64,000 nt of DNA, from contig NZ_PPSL01000004.1 in assembly GCF_002954265.1 (NCBI RefSeq), positions 434,001 to 498,000 of the forward strand, read 5' to 3'. Below the pieces are notes generated by a model, which saw nothing but the letters and a program-made list of their open reading frames with translations, made no database searches and was not told the DNA's origin. Position 1 is the first letter of the stretch. The number at the start of each line of letters is the position of its first letter. The translations under genes and the position numbers were made by a program. Origin of the DNA: Flavipsychrobacter stenotrophus (lineage in GTDB: Bacteria; Bacteroidota; Bacteroidia; Chitinophagales; Chitinophagaceae). Positions 33,908 to 43,497 of the stretch are shown piece by piece.

Positions 33908-35212
33908 ATGTCCACATCGCTGCACAGGCAGAAAATAGAATTTCCTATCGGTCCGCATGAGGCCGGTAATATAAAAGCAAGGATGCTGAATTGGTCTCAA
34001 CAATTCAGCATCCTTCTTTATCTTGATAGCAACAGTTATCCATCGGTTTACGGCACTTATGAGTGCTTGCTGGCTACAGGTGCAAGGGATAGCATATCGT
34101 CCGTTAATGGTGAAGATCTTAGTTCACTTTCCGCCCGCTACAATTCGCATAAAGACTGGTTGTTCGGGCATATCAATTACGACTTCAAGAATGTACTATT
34201 TAACAAGCTACATTCAGACCACAAAGCCACATCACAGTTCCCGCAACTCCACTTCTTTGTCCCTGAAACGGTGTGCCATATTAACCCGGCACAAACTTCC
34301 CTAACCATAGAGTCATTTTATGATCCGGCCTTAGTTTATGACCAGATAATCAATTGGGAAATTGCAGCCGCACCCGCCTTACCAAAAGTTACGTTTACGA
34401 GTCTCTTCAATAAAGAAGATTATGTTGCCACTATTGAGGCACTAAGAGATCACATTAGGGAAGGAGATTGCTACGAGATCAACTTCTGCAACAAGGGTTA
34501 TTGTGATGATGTATTGCTTGATCCGTTGGAGGTATTCAAAGCACTCAATGAGCTTTCTCCGGCACCGTTTGCCGCATACTATAAGCTTAACGGGCAATAC
34601 ATGGCATGTGCCAGCCCCGAGCGCTATTTGAAGAAGCGAGGTAGTAAAATACTTTCGCAGCCCATAAAGGGCACCGCAAAGCGTAGCAATGACCCTTCTG
34701 CAGACAATGAGATAAGAGAACAGTTGCGGAATGATGTTAAAGAGCGTGCCGAAAATGTAATGATAGTAGACCTGGTGCGTAACGACCTTGCAAAGGCGTG
34801 TGAGGTGGGCAGTATTGCAGTAGATGAATTGTTTGGCATATACACTTACCCTCAGGTGCACCAGATGATATCTACCGTAAGCGGTCATTTAAAGGCGGAC
34901 ACCCCATTTACAGATGCCATACATCATTCATTCCCTATGGGTAGCATGACAGGGGCACCGAAGTACAAAGTAATGCAACTGATAGAGCAACATGAGCGCT
35001 CGCAACGAGAACTGTTTTCGGGCTCGGTAGGGTATATAACACCTGCAGGAGATTTTGATTTTAACGTCATTATCCGTAGCCTTTTCTACAATGCCGACAC
35101 TCATTATCTTTCTTATCAAACTGGTGGCGCTATTACATATGATAGTATTCCTGAACAGGAGTGGGAAGAAATGAGGCTAAAAGCCTGGGCTTTGGAGCGA
35201 ATTTTTGAATAA
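33908..35212 (+). CDS. pabB: Aminodeoxychorismate synthase component I
   Basis: A 434-residue chorismate-binding enzyme. The N-terminal half is variable. The C-terminal half has the family core: QPIKGTAKRS (251-260), ENVMIVDLVRNDL, VHQMISTVSG, FPMGSMTGAPK and the terminal SGSVGYITPAGDFDFNVIIR. The Lys in PIKGT (K254) is the residue typical of PabB-type enzymes, where anthranilate synthases have Ala. I therefore prefer PabB (folate pathway) over TrpE. No glutaminase partner gene is adjacent. ATG 33908 follows the upstream stop by 3 bp. Confidence 0.88.
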   Translation: MSTSLHRQKIEFPIGPHEAGNIKARMLNWSQQFSILLYLDSNSYPSVYGTYECLLATGARDSISSVNGEDLSSLSARYNSHKDWLFGHINYDFKNVLFNKLHSDHKATSQFPQLHFFVPETVCHINPAQTSLTIESFYDPALVYDQIINWEIAAAPALPKVTFTSLFNKEDYVATIEALRDHIREGDCYEINFCNKGYCDDVLLDPLEVFKALNELSPAPFAAYYKLNGQYMACASPERYLKKRGSKILSQPIKGTAKRSNDPSADNEIREQLRNDVKERAENVMIVDLVRNDLAKACEVGSIAVDELFGIYTYPQVHQMISTVSGHLKADTPFTDAIHHSFPMGSMTGAPKYKVMQLIEQHERSQRELFSGSVGYITPAGDFDFNVIIRSLFYNADTHYLSYQTGGAITYDSIPEQEWEEMRLKAWALERIFE

Positions 35213-35269
35213 CTGAAGGTTTTAAGAAAATTTTCGGGAGAAATTTTTCATTATCTCTGAAAACCTTCT

Positions 35270-35277
35270 TAACATTG
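35270..35277 (+). promoter_or_regulatory. -7 box of the tRNA-Gln gene
   Basis: TAACATTG followed by CACTCC is one base off the Bacteroidota -7 consensus TAnnTTTG and has the CACTCC follow-up also seen at the rpsL promoter. It lies 21 bases before the tRNA. No clear -33 TTG is visible. Confidence 0.5.
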
Positions 35278-35297
35278 CACTCCCAAACACAAATCAT

Positions 35298-35368
35298 AGT
35301 TCGATGGTGTAACGGTAGCATTACAGTCTCTGACTCTGTCTGTCTAGGTTCGAATCCTAGTCGAACTA
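35298..35368 (+). tRNA. tRNA-Gln (CTG anticodon)
   Basis: A 71-nt tRNA. The acceptor stem is AGTTCGA / TCGAACT with discriminator A. The D arm has GGTGTAACGGTAGCAT, the anticodon arm ACAGT-CTCTGAC-TCTGT has anticodon CTG (one T-T mismatch at the loop base), and the T arm is CTAGG-TTCGAAT-CCTAG. CCA is not encoded, as is usual in this phylum. A terminator follows 6 bases later. Confidence 0.93.
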
Positions 35369-35373
35369 CTTGA

Positions 35374-35402
35374 AAAATGCAAGCCACGTGCTTGCATTTT
35401 TT
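35374..35402 (+). terminator. tRNA-Gln terminator
   Basis: AAAATGCAAGC (35374-35384) pairs perfectly with GCTTGCATTTT (35390-35400) around a 5-base loop and runs into a T-rich tail. Confidence 0.88.
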
Positions 35403-35431
35403 ATTTATATTACTGCCTGAAATTGATACAT

Positions 35432-36567
35432 ATGGGCACTTACCTCCGCTTCAGTCATTCTATTTTTATCCTATCACTCTTTTTGTGTACAAATGGCTAT
35501 GCGCAATACAAGCGCGTGCCTGATGTAAACAAAGACCGCAATGAGGTTAATCAGCAGATACTGAAAGGGCACTATAAGGGCACAAAATTATACGAGTTGG
35601 AGTTGTTTCCTGATAAGGCAATGGACACAGTGATGTATAGCGACTTTAGTTACTATCCGTCTGGTCAGTTAAAAGAGTTTAAAGGCTACAGTTATACGAA
35701 ATGGGAGGAAGTGAAAGAGCTGGAGTATTGGCGGAAGTTGGGTAGGTATCAGCAGGGGGCAGCGGTTAGTTTTTCTTACGATGGCAAAGGCAATATGGTA
35801 GCTAAAAGAAGCACCATCCTCTATCCGCGCAATTCATATATGGCAATGATGGCAATAGCCATGAAGCCAGAAGTTAAGCAGGGTCTGGACCCCGATTCAT
35901 TGTTGGCGGTAGGAGTACCGGAGCAAGCCATGGCCAGAGAAGTACTTACTTACAAGTATGATAAAGATGGCAATCCTGTATCTTCATTTGATTCGGTAAA
36001 CGGCGCTACTACGGTCTATAGATATAAGTATGATAATGCTAAAAGAGTAACAGTTCAACGACAGACCACTTACGAAAGCGACAAGCAGCGCCCTAAAACA
36101 GTTTCGGAGTTTCATTTTGGATATGACAAGACCGGTAACCTTGATTCTATAATGGCGTATCGATCATTTATGGACACGGTAAATGTGGTTATAGCGCGCA
36201 ACAGGCAATACATGGTAGGTAGAGTGTATAACGGAAAAGGCAAGGTGATCAGAGAGTATACAAGCAGCCAGAGCACGGATCCCGCTGAGACTGTTTTTAT
36301 ATTTGATGATACCTTAATATGGGTAGCGTGACGATCAGGAAATTTACGAACGATACTGATGCCATAACCGAAAATCGGTATGACGATAAGAAACGCCCGA
36401 TAGAGGAAAAGAAGACAGTGTTTAATAGGGGCATCCGATATTCCTACAATAGAAAAGAATTCACCTATGACGATGCCGATAATGTAACCGAGATCCGCTA
36501 CTATAGCCGCGAGGCGGCCGCTACTAAAGAGCAGATGAACAAGAGAAATGTGTTTATATTTTACTAG
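35432..36567 (+). pseudogene. Secreted YD-repeat-like protein, frameshifted near its C-terminus
   Basis: ATG 35432 opens a signal peptide (MGTYLRFSHSIFILSLFLCTNGYAQ), followed by beta-rich sequence with YD/RHS-like strands (YKYDKDGNPVSSFDSVNG, YRYKYDNAKRVTVQRQ, FGYDKTGNLDSIM). The frame ends at 36331, but the same type of sequence continues in another frame from about 36316 (RKFTNDTDAITENRYDDKKRPIEEKK) to 36567. One missing base near 36311-36315 (CCTTAATATGG) restores a 378-residue protein. An alternative is two separate genes, which is unlikely because the second has no start region of its own. Confidence 0.7.
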
Positions 36568-36588
36568 TTATGTGCAGTATTGATCGGG

Positions 36589-38739
36589 TCACTTTTCGCT
36601 GGCCTCATCCCAGTATTTAATGCCGCTTACAGAGTAGAAACCGCCTATGAGTTTTACATAGTTGGTATGGTGTGTGATCTTGCTTTCCGGGTCTGATTCG
36701 TAGTCTTTTTTCATGGCGTGAAGTATGATGCCACTTTCCATTCCGGGTTTAGTATTGATCACTTCTTTCGCCGTCATTCCCGAATATTCTTCATAATCGC
36801 TAAAGGGCAAGACGGGCGAAAGATCGAGCGCTGAGAAGACTCCCTGTTCCTTATCGGTGTTGGTGCAGATAATAACAATAGCTGCATTATTCAGCGTTTT
36901 GTAGTCGCGGTAAGCGTAGGGTAGAGAATCGATTTTATTTGTGGCCGGGTTGTACAATTGAATAGAAGTAGGGGGAAGGAACTTTGATGAATGATAGCGT
37001 AATATTTTCCCATTAACGGTAAGTAGGTATGCTGCGCCTACTACATTGCTTACATCCCATGTGGCCAGGATTTCTCCATTTGCATTGATGATATAGGCCT
37101 TTGCTACTTCGGTATAATCGTAGTTGTTGTTACGCCAGTAGGCAGGTGGTGCCTGATAGGTAAAGGCGAGCCATTTGCCGTTTACAGAATAGTCTGAGAT
37201 ATAGTCGAAATATACACCGTCGAATACCACATTGTTAGCAGTGTCGATCCAGTACGTTTTGCCCTTTCTTGTTACTTTGGCATACAGGCTATTCTTAAAC
37301 TCGAGGTAGTCGTACAAAGGCGAAATTGTTTCCTCCATACTGCTGTTGATCAGTCCATACTTGTCCTTTCTCTTTACCTTGGCAAACTTATTGGCAAGTA
37401 TTCTTAATGATACAATGGAGTCGTACTTTTTGTTGATAATATTTAGTTGTGGGTCGAAAAGGGTAAGTGGTCTGTCCATCTTTTCTCTCACAAAATTGTA
37501 TCGCACATTTGTCCAGTGGCCATCTATAAGCTTGGTATAGGTTAGGTCGCCCATAACCTGTCTATAGGGTTTGTGTCCCCACATTGAGTCGGGCATGGAG
37601 AATTGAATCTTCCCGGTGTAGCCGTTAATGTATTGCTGGTAGCCAGCATGTCTAACCGTAAGAAACTGACCATAGTCGGTAGACAGTGCTGTAGGCTCGG
37701 GAATTGTGCTTTCGGCTGCTTGTACAAATGGTTCCTTGTAGATCAGCTTCCATGAGTTCTTTACAATATCATACAAGTAGGTATTTGTGGTAAGTGCCGG
37801 AGTTGAATCGGCAATGGCAACCAGCAGCATGCCGTTTAGCCATTCTCTAACTGTGCACACGTTTTTAATAAAGGTGCCATCGGTCGAATAGAGTGCTATT
37901 CTGTTATCCGGTTTCATGGTCTGTTTTCTATTGCTCAGCCATAGTGCCTTTACTTTTTCGTTAGGGTATATCATTCGGCCCCAATCTTTATCAGCGGCAA
38001 AAAGTAGCTTGCCGGTATTAGTATACAAAGAACCTTTCTCTCCCTTTTTGGCATGTGTTTCCAATAGCAGTCCATCATTGTATATTTCCTTTAGGTCACT
38101 TGCGGCAATTGGGATATTATATGATTTGCCCGTGAAGGTGTAGGCTGTACATTTATCAGCACTACTTACAAGTATAAATTTATGAGGGACGATCCTCATG
38201 CTGTCGGGCGACAATGGGACAATGTATTGCTGTGTGTTGATGTCATAAACGCCTTGATAGTTTCCGTTACTGACACGTACCCAGGCATGGCCATCGTGCA
38301 TGGCAATGAGTGTGTCTTTGACCACTGTTTTGTATCCCAAACTATCTATTGTCCATGCTCGGGATGGTGTTAGTTCTGTCCACTCACTTAGGGTGCGCCG
38401 ACTATTTTGTTGCTGCGCAATCAACAGCTTTACCATATCTCTTACATTATATGGCTCAATTAGCAGTACCTTGCTCGTACCTATCCTGAATATGTTGTAG
38501 GATGCGCTATCTATGGCTTGTGCTTTGCTATTAAATACTGTAACCATTCCTGTAGAGGCCGTGCAGATATAGAAATTGTCATTAGCCTCTGTGGTAATAT
38601 ATACCGGAGGAATAGCCATTCTTTTTTCTTTTGTGCAATAGCCAAACAGCTTACCTGCTTTGTAGGGATACAGCGGCTCCTGTGCAAAGGAGTTGGTTAT
38701 TAGAAACAATGCAATCAGGCAGGCTACCGGGAACTTCAT
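36589..38739 (-). CDS. Secreted WG-repeat-like protein
   Basis: A 716-residue protein with signal peptide MKFPVACLIALFLITNSFAQ. The body contains diverged WG-type repeats (KLFGYCTKEKRMAIPPVY at the start, DKYGLINSSMEETISPLYDYLEF near residue 455, GKTYWIDTANNVVFDGVYFDYI) separated by beta-propeller-like segments. It is related in style to the WG gene at 18444-20852 but much less regular. Its frame is intact. Likely periplasmic or surface-located; function unknown. Confidence 0.8.
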   Translation of the reverse strand: MKFPVACLIALFLITNSFAQEPLYPYKAGKLFGYCTKEKRMAIPPVYITTEANDNFYICTASTGMVTVFNSKAQAIDSASYNIFRIGTSKVLLIEPYNVRDMVKLLIAQQQNSRRTLSEWTELTPSRAWTIDSLGYKTVVKDTLIAMHDGHAWVRVSNGNYQGVYDINTQQYIVPLSPDSMRIVPHKFILVSSADKCTAYTFTGKSYNIPIAASDLKEIYNDGLLLETHAKKGEKGSLYTNTGKLLFAADKDWGRMIYPNEKVKALWLSNRKQTMKPDNRIALYSTDGTFIKNVCTVREWLNGMLLVAIADSTPALTTNTYLYDIVKNSWKLIYKEPFVQAAESTIPEPTALSTDYGQFLTVRHAGYQQYINGYTGKIQFSMPDSMWGHKPYRQVMGDLTYTKLIDGHWTNVRYNFVREKMDRPLTLFDPQLNIINKKYDSIVSLRILANKFAKVKRKDKYGLINSSMEETISPLYDYLEFKNSLYAKVTRKGKTYWIDTANNVVFDGVYFDYISDYSVNGKWLAFTYQAPPAYWRNNNYDYTEVAKAYIINANGEILATWDVSNVVGAAYLLTVNGKILRYHSSKFLPPTSIQLYNPATNKIDSLPYAYRDYKTLNNAAIVIICTNTDKEQGVFSALDLSPVLPFSDYEEYSGMTAKEVINTKPGMESGIILHAMKKDYESDPESKITHHTNYVKLIGGFYSVSGIKYWDEASEK

Positions 38740-38788
38740 TGGTTGGCTATTAGTTTACCGAAGATAAAAATTTCCCAATTGAAATTTG

Positions 38789-41302
38789 TTAGTTAGCTGG
38801 CTTCTTACTAATAATCCTCTTCCGCCACTTTACAGCTTCATACCAGATCACAGATAATGCGCCAATGCCAATACTTGTGCCTGCCTGCGCCGGTGTGAGG
38901 TAGCCAAACTTGAAAAAGTTGCTTAGTGAAGGGACATAGATAAGCGCCACTGCAATTGCCATGGTTATGCCAATTATCAACCAGACCAGATTGTTTCTAT
39001 ACCTGATGGTAGTGAGTATTGAATAATAGAATGAGCGGTTGATCAAGGTAAGCAAAATGTTTGCAGACAATAATGCCGTGAATACCATGGTACGGGTTAT
39101 TGGTTCATTATAGCCCTGATGTACTGCATATTGATAGGTGGTGAGCGTGCCGGCTGTAATGAGTAGTCCCTGTAGTAAACTTGTTGCCAGTTCGCTCCAG
39201 TTGAAGAATGTTGTTGCAAATGGGCGTGGCTTAAGTGACATGGTATTCTTTTCCATGGGTTCATTCTCATAGATGATAGAGCATGTTGGCCCCATTATCA
39301 GCTCCAGGAAAATTATATGTACCGGGGAAAAGATATTGGGGTATATCCAACCCAATGCCAATGGTATAAATACGGTAAGTATAATGGGTATATGAATAGA
39401 GATTATATACTGAATGGCCTTTTTGAGGTTGGTGTATATCTTACGTCCTATAGCTACTGCGTCGACCATTTTAGAAAGGTCGTCTTCCATGAGAATGAGT
39501 GATGCTGCGTGTTTGGCAATTTCAGTACCTTTCTTCCCCATAGCAATTCCAATGTGCGCCGCTTTTAAGGCGGGCCCATCATTTACTCCATCGCCTGTCA
39601 TGGCTACAATTTCGTTGCGGGCTTTCAGCGAGTTTATGATCCGCAGTTTTGCTTCCGGGAACATGCGGGTAAATATATTGGTTGTTTCTACGCGCTCCTC
39701 AAGTTCGGCATCTGAAAGGGCCATTAGTTCATCGCCTGTAATACTTTGTTCAGAACCCTTAAATCCTATTTGTCGTGCAATAGCGCCTGTGGTAGCTGCA
39801 TTGTCGCCGGTTACTATTTTTACCGCTATGCCTGCCTTATAAAATTCCTGTAGTACAGCTGCTATGTTCTTTTTCGGAGGATCATAAAATGCCACCATAC
39901 CCATAAATTTGAATTTGTAATCCTGCTGTTGTTCGGGACAGTTGTTACCCTGCATGGATGTTACTCCCACAGCCAGCAACCGGTATCCTTCCGCAGCCAT
40001 TGAGTTGATGGCGGTGTGTATATTCTGTTTTTCGGTGTCCGAAAGGTCTGCTACTGCCATTATAGCCTCCGGTGCGCCCTTGGCAGCTATAATGCGGTTG
40101 CCTGCCTTGTTTTCATGTATATGAGTCATCATAGGCGGTTTGCCGCCCAGCGGATATTCATGGATCAATTTGTAGTCGGGGCGGTCATCAACCTTTGCAG
40201 ATCGGGCATAGGCGTCGTGCAGTGCTATTTCCATCGGGTCGAAGGGAATAGGCTCGCTGGCCCACATAGCCAGTGTGATCAATTCTTTTTCTTCGTCATT
40301 CAGTGTTTCCTCGGGAGTGATCGTCTTGTTGGCGGTAAGTGTGAAGAGACGCGCTAGTGTCATTTTATTCTCGGTGATAGTACCTGTCTTGTCGGTGCAA
40401 ATAACGGTGGCACTACCCAGGGTTTCCACGGTTTTCATTTGCTTTACTACAATTCCCATCTTCATCAGCCGCCATGCGCCCATAGCCATAAAAGTGGTAA
40501 ATGCTACCGGTATCTCTTCCGGCAATATGCTCATGGCTAATGTAAGCGCTTTGAGCAGGCTATCCAGTATACTGCGTGAATGATAATAGTTAATGCCCCA
40601 GACCACCACAAATACTATTGCGCCAATGATCACCATCTTCTTGACAAAATTGGTGATCTGTAATTCTAAAGGCGTTGGCTCGTCTTCAATGCTTTCCAGG
40701 CTTTTGCCTATTTTACCTAGTTTAGTCTTATTGCCAATAGCCGTGATCTCTACTATTGCCAGTCCACTTATCACTGAAGTGCCCCTGAACACAAGGTTAT
40801 TCTCACTTGCGTGATCTTTGTAAACCGATAAAGATTCTCCCGTGAGAATAGACTCATTTACTGAAAAATCGTTGGAATGAACTATGGTGCCATCGGCCGC
40901 GATAGCGCCGCCTTCTTCGATCATCAGGCTGTCGCCTATGACTAGTTCTTCACTACCTATTTCGATCACCTCGCCATTGCGTATTACTTTGGCGTTGGGT
41001 TGGGTGAAACTTTTTAGTTTGGCCAGGGCATCCCGGCTTTTTGCATCCTGGTACAGGGAAATGGTGGCTACCAGAACAATGGCGAATGTCAGAAACGCAC
41101 CATCACCAAAATCACCGCTTATGAAGTAAATAGAAGCAGTAATGATCAGCAAGATGACCATCGGCTCTTTAGCCAGGCTTTTAATAGCATCAATTATTGT
41201 ATTTTCCTTCTTGTAGTCAAGCCTATTAGCACCGTTCTTATTTCTTGATTCGATTACTTCATTATTACTCAACCCTTTTATTTCGGTATTGTTAATTATC
41301 AT
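38789..41302 (-). CDS. P-type cation-transporting ATPase (P2/Ca2+-ATPase-like)
   Basis: An 837-residue membrane pump with actuator loop TGES (154-157), ion-site helix LPEEIPVAF (260-268), phosphorylation site CTDKTGT with D304, nucleotide-binding KGAPEA, and hinge TGDGVNDGPALK followed by about six C-terminal spans. It has no N-terminal heavy-metal domain and no CPx motif, so it belongs with P2-type (calcium-like) ATPases rather than copper or zinc pumps. The ion is not certain, because the usual PEGLP of SERCA types is PEEIP. It is divergent from the SpoIIAA-like gene. Confidence 0.92.
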   Translation of the reverse strand: MIINNTEIKGLSNNEVIESRNKNGANRLDYKKENTIIDAIKSLAKEPMVILLIITASIYFISGDFGDGAFLTFAIVLVATISLYQDAKSRDALAKLKSFTQPNAKVIRNGEVIEIGSEELVIGDSLMIEEGGAIAADGTIVHSNDFSVNESILTGESLSVYKDHASENNLVFRGTSVISGLAIVEITAIGNKTKLGKIGKSLESIEDEPTPLELQITNFVKKMVIIGAIVFVVVWGINYYHSRSILDSLLKALTLAMSILPEEIPVAFTTFMAMGAWRLMKMGIVVKQMKTVETLGSATVICTDKTGTITENKMTLARLFTLTANKTITPEETLNDEEKELITLAMWASEPIPFDPMEIALHDAYARSAKVDDRPDYKLIHEYPLGGKPPMMTHIHENKAGNRIIAAKGAPEAIMAVADLSDTEKQNIHTAINSMAAEGYRLLAVGVTSMQGNNCPEQQQDYKFKFMGMVAFYDPPKKNIAAVLQEFYKAGIAVKIVTGDNAATTGAIARQIGFKGSEQSITGDELMALSDAELEERVETTNIFTRMFPEAKLRIINSLKARNEIVAMTGDGVNDGPALKAAHIGIAMGKKGTEIAKHAASLILMEDDLSKMVDAVAIGRKIYTNLKKAIQYIISIHIPIILTVFIPLALGWIYPNIFSPVHIIFLELIMGPTCSIIYENEPMEKNTMSLKPRPFATTFFNWSELATSLLQGLLITAGTLTTYQYAVHQGYNEPITRTMVFTALLSANILLTLINRSFYYSILTTIRYRNNLVWLIIGITMAIAVALIYVPSLSNFFKFGYLTPAQAGTSIGIGALSVIWYEAVKWRKRIISKKPAN

Positions 41303-41406
41303 AAGTGGCTGATTTTGTATGGGATCCCATTGCTGAAATTACAACAAATAGCGTGCCCCTGCCGTGGCATAGAAATTATTGCAGCCTAAAATACAAAAAG
41401 CATTTT

Positions 41407-41769
41407 ATGATAGAACAGATGAAAGACCTGCCGGCCAATGTGGTTGGGTTCAGGGCAACCGGAAAGATAACTAAAGAAGAATTTGACACGGTACTGATAC
41501 CTGCAGTTGATAAAGTTGCTGATGCTACCGGAAAGATCAACTATCTGTTTGTACTGGACACAGATGTAAGCAATATGAGCGCAGGTGCATGGTATGATGA
41601 TATGAAATTAGGATTAAAACACCTGCTGCAGTGGCGGAAGATAGCTATTGCCAGTGGCCAGGATGGCGTAAATAGGGCAACCGATATTGCGAAACATGTG
41701 ATGCCAGGAGAAGTAAGGTCATTTACGCTGGGTGAAATAGACGAGGCTGTCAATTGGCTGTCTATATAA
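41407..41769 (+). CDS. SpoIIAA-like (STAS-related) protein
   Basis: A 120-residue soluble protein starting at ATG 41407 (MIEQMKDLPANVVGFRATGKITKEEF). The long in-frame extension to 41305 reaches into the divergent gene's promoter and is rejected. The alternating strand/helix pattern with VVGFRATGKITKEEFD, INYLFVLDTD, WRKIAIASGQDGV and GEVRSFTLGEIDEAVNWL matches the SpoIIAA-like family of STAS-fold proteins, often membrane-associated or stress-related, with unknown ligand. Confidence 0.82.
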   Translation: MIEQMKDLPANVVGFRATGKITKEEFDTVLIPAVDKVADATGKINYLFVLDTDVSNMSAGAWYDDMKLGLKHLLQWRKIAIASGQDGVNRATDIAKHVMPGEVRSFTLGEIDEAVNWLSI

Positions 41770-41864
41770 ATTTTTCTGTCTATTTGGTTGGTTGATAGGT
41801 ATATATATATTCTCCTGTAATCATTCGGGTATATTAGTCTACCTTTCACCGCTAACGGTATATC

Positions 41865-42287
41865 ATGAATAAAAATGGTCCAATAATAGTAATTGAGGAT
41901 GATCTTGATGATCAGCATTTGTTGATAGAGATATTTGCTAAACTGGGTTATGCCAATGAAGTGCACTATTTCATGAACGGATATGAGGCATTGGATTTTT
42001 TGAACCGAACAGACATTCAGCCATTTTTAATTCTATCTGATATCAATATGCCTAAGATCAACGGATTTGAACTGCGGTATAAAGTGTTCAACAATGAAGA
42101 ATTGAAAATGAAGTGCATTCCTTACCTGTTTTTCACCACCGGGGCTAATAAGCAATCTGTTGTTGAAGCCTATGCCATGTCGGTGCAGGGATTTTTTAAG
42201 AAGCCGGGATCGCTGGAAGAGTTTGAAAGTACCATAAAAAAGATCGTTGAATACTGGAAGGAATGCATAGCACCGAATGAATACTAG
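41865..42287 (+). CDS. Single-domain response regulator
   Basis: A 140-residue receiver domain with no output domain: acidic residues E11-D12-D13, phospho-acceptor D59 in LILSDINMPKING, Thr in FFTTG and Lys in FFKKP. This is the type of stand-alone receiver common in Bacteroidota, often near phytochrome-like or hybrid kinases, acting as phosphate relay. No kinase gene is adjacent here; topoisomerase IB follows at 34 bp. Confidence 0.9.
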   Translation: MNKNGPIIVIEDDLDDQHLLIEIFAKLGYANEVHYFMNGYEALDFLNRTDIQPFLILSDINMPKINGFELRYKVFNNEELKMKCIPYLFFTTGANKQSVVEAYAMSVQGFFKKPGSLEEFESTIKKIVEYWKECIAPNEY

Positions 42288-42321
42288 CTGAAGGCACGAA
42301 TTTTTTAGGGTTATTAGCATT

Positions 42322-43419
42322 ATGCGAAAAGTTACCCAAACAGATAGCAAAAACGAGTTAACCCTTCCTGCAAAAAAGCTGGCGGCCCTATTTAAGGATG
42401 GGGAAGGAAGTGCAGAGGTGGTGAACCTGGTATATGTGAGTGATAGTGAGCCGGGTATAACACGGGAAAAGGAGGGGTCTGACTTCGTTTACGTGTTTAA
42501 ATACCGGGAAGTTAAAGATAAAAACGTACTAAAAAGGATAAAGCAACTTGTACTTCCTCCAGCCTGGGAGAATGTGTGGATCTGTGTTAATCAGGATGGG
42601 CATCTGCAGGCAACTGGTATAGATGCAATGGGTAGAAAGCAATACCGCTATCACGCTATGTGGAATGCGGTGCGCAATGAAACCAAGTTTCACCATCTGT
42701 ATGAATTTGGTAAGGTGTTGCCACAGATCAGGGAGCGACTTCATAAGGATCTTTCGCTATCGGGTTTACCAATGGAAAAGGTGTTGGCTACAATAGTGTC
42801 GCTTATGCAGTGCACCTGTATACGCATTGGCAGTAATGCCTATGAAAAGCTATATGGTTCTTATGGATTAACAACTTTGAAAGATAAGCATGTCAGTTTT
42901 TCGGGCGCTACCATGGAATTCAAGTTTAAAGGGAAGAAGGGTGTGCTGCATGATATATCTATGCATAACAAACACCTGGCCCATATTGTAAAGCAGTGCC
43001 AGGATATACCCGGAAAGGAGCTGTTCCAGTTTCTTGATGCTGATGGCAAGCATCATAAGGTAGAGTCGGGGATGGTGAATAATTATATAAAAGAAATAAG
43101 CGGCGGTGAGTTTACCGCTAAAGATTTCAGGACATGGGCGGGGTCGCTGCACGCCATAGAGGCGTTTATGGAATTGGGTGATGCTGAATCGGAATCTGGC
43201 TTGAAGAAGAATGTAGTGGCAGCACTGGATAAGGTAGCCGAACATTTGGGTAATACTCGTATGGTGTGCAAGAAGTATTATGTACACCCTATTGTAATAG
43301 ATCATTACATGAACAAAACTATAAAGAAATACTTTGCGAAAGCAGAGAAGAAAAAGGATTGTGATACATCTTCATTACTTAGTGCAGAAGAACAATTGCT
43401 GATGGATATGATAAAATAA
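42322..43419 (+). CDS. DNA topoisomerase IB (poxvirus/bacterial type)
   Basis: A 365-residue type IB topoisomerase that relaxes supercoils through a 3'-phosphotyrosine link. Features are the N-terminal KRIKQLVLPPAWENVWIC and YRYHAMWNAVRNETKFHHL blocks, catalytic RIGSNAYEK, the Lys-bearing beta hairpin FKGKKGVLHDI, FRTWAGSLHAIEAF with the second catalytic Arg, and CKKYYVHPIVIDHY with the nucleophilic Tyr (319 or 320). All expected catalytic residues are visible. Bacterial copies are accessory and spread sporadically, so its presence does not define a pathway. Confidence 0.93.
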   Translation: MRKVTQTDSKNELTLPAKKLAALFKDGEGSAEVVNLVYVSDSEPGITREKEGSDFVYVFKYREVKDKNVLKRIKQLVLPPAWENVWICVNQDGHLQATGIDAMGRKQYRYHAMWNAVRNETKFHHLYEFGKVLPQIRERLHKDLSLSGLPMEKVLATIVSLMQCTCIRIGSNAYEKLYGSYGLTTLKDKHVSFSGATMEFKFKGKKGVLHDISMHNKHLAHIVKQCQDIPGKELFQFLDADGKHHKVESGMVNNYIKEISGGEFTAKDFRTWAGSLHAIEAFMELGDAESESGLKKNVVAALDKVAEHLGNTRMVCKKYYVHPIVIDHYMNKTIKKYFAKAEKKKDCDTSSLLSAEEQLLMDMIK

Positions 43420-43444
43420 TTTGACAATTTTTACTGAATAAAAA

Positions 43445-43475
43445 AACGTGGCATACTTTCAAAGTGTGCCACGTT
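43445..43475. terminator. Bidirectional terminator between topoisomerase IB and the acidic protein gene
   Basis: AACGTGGCATACTT (43445-43458) pairs with AAGTGTGCCACGTT (43462-43475) with one G-U pair and a 3-base loop. The A6 run before it gives a T run on the - strand, so it mainly ends the convergent - strand gene; it can also stop the + strand transcript. Confidence 0.75.
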
Positions 43476-43497
43476 CCTGTATTATTGTTGTAGATAA

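Noticed and set aside
33908-35212. Anthranilate synthase TrpE
   Set aside because: The PIKGT motif has the Lys typical of PabB and no trp genes are adjacent.
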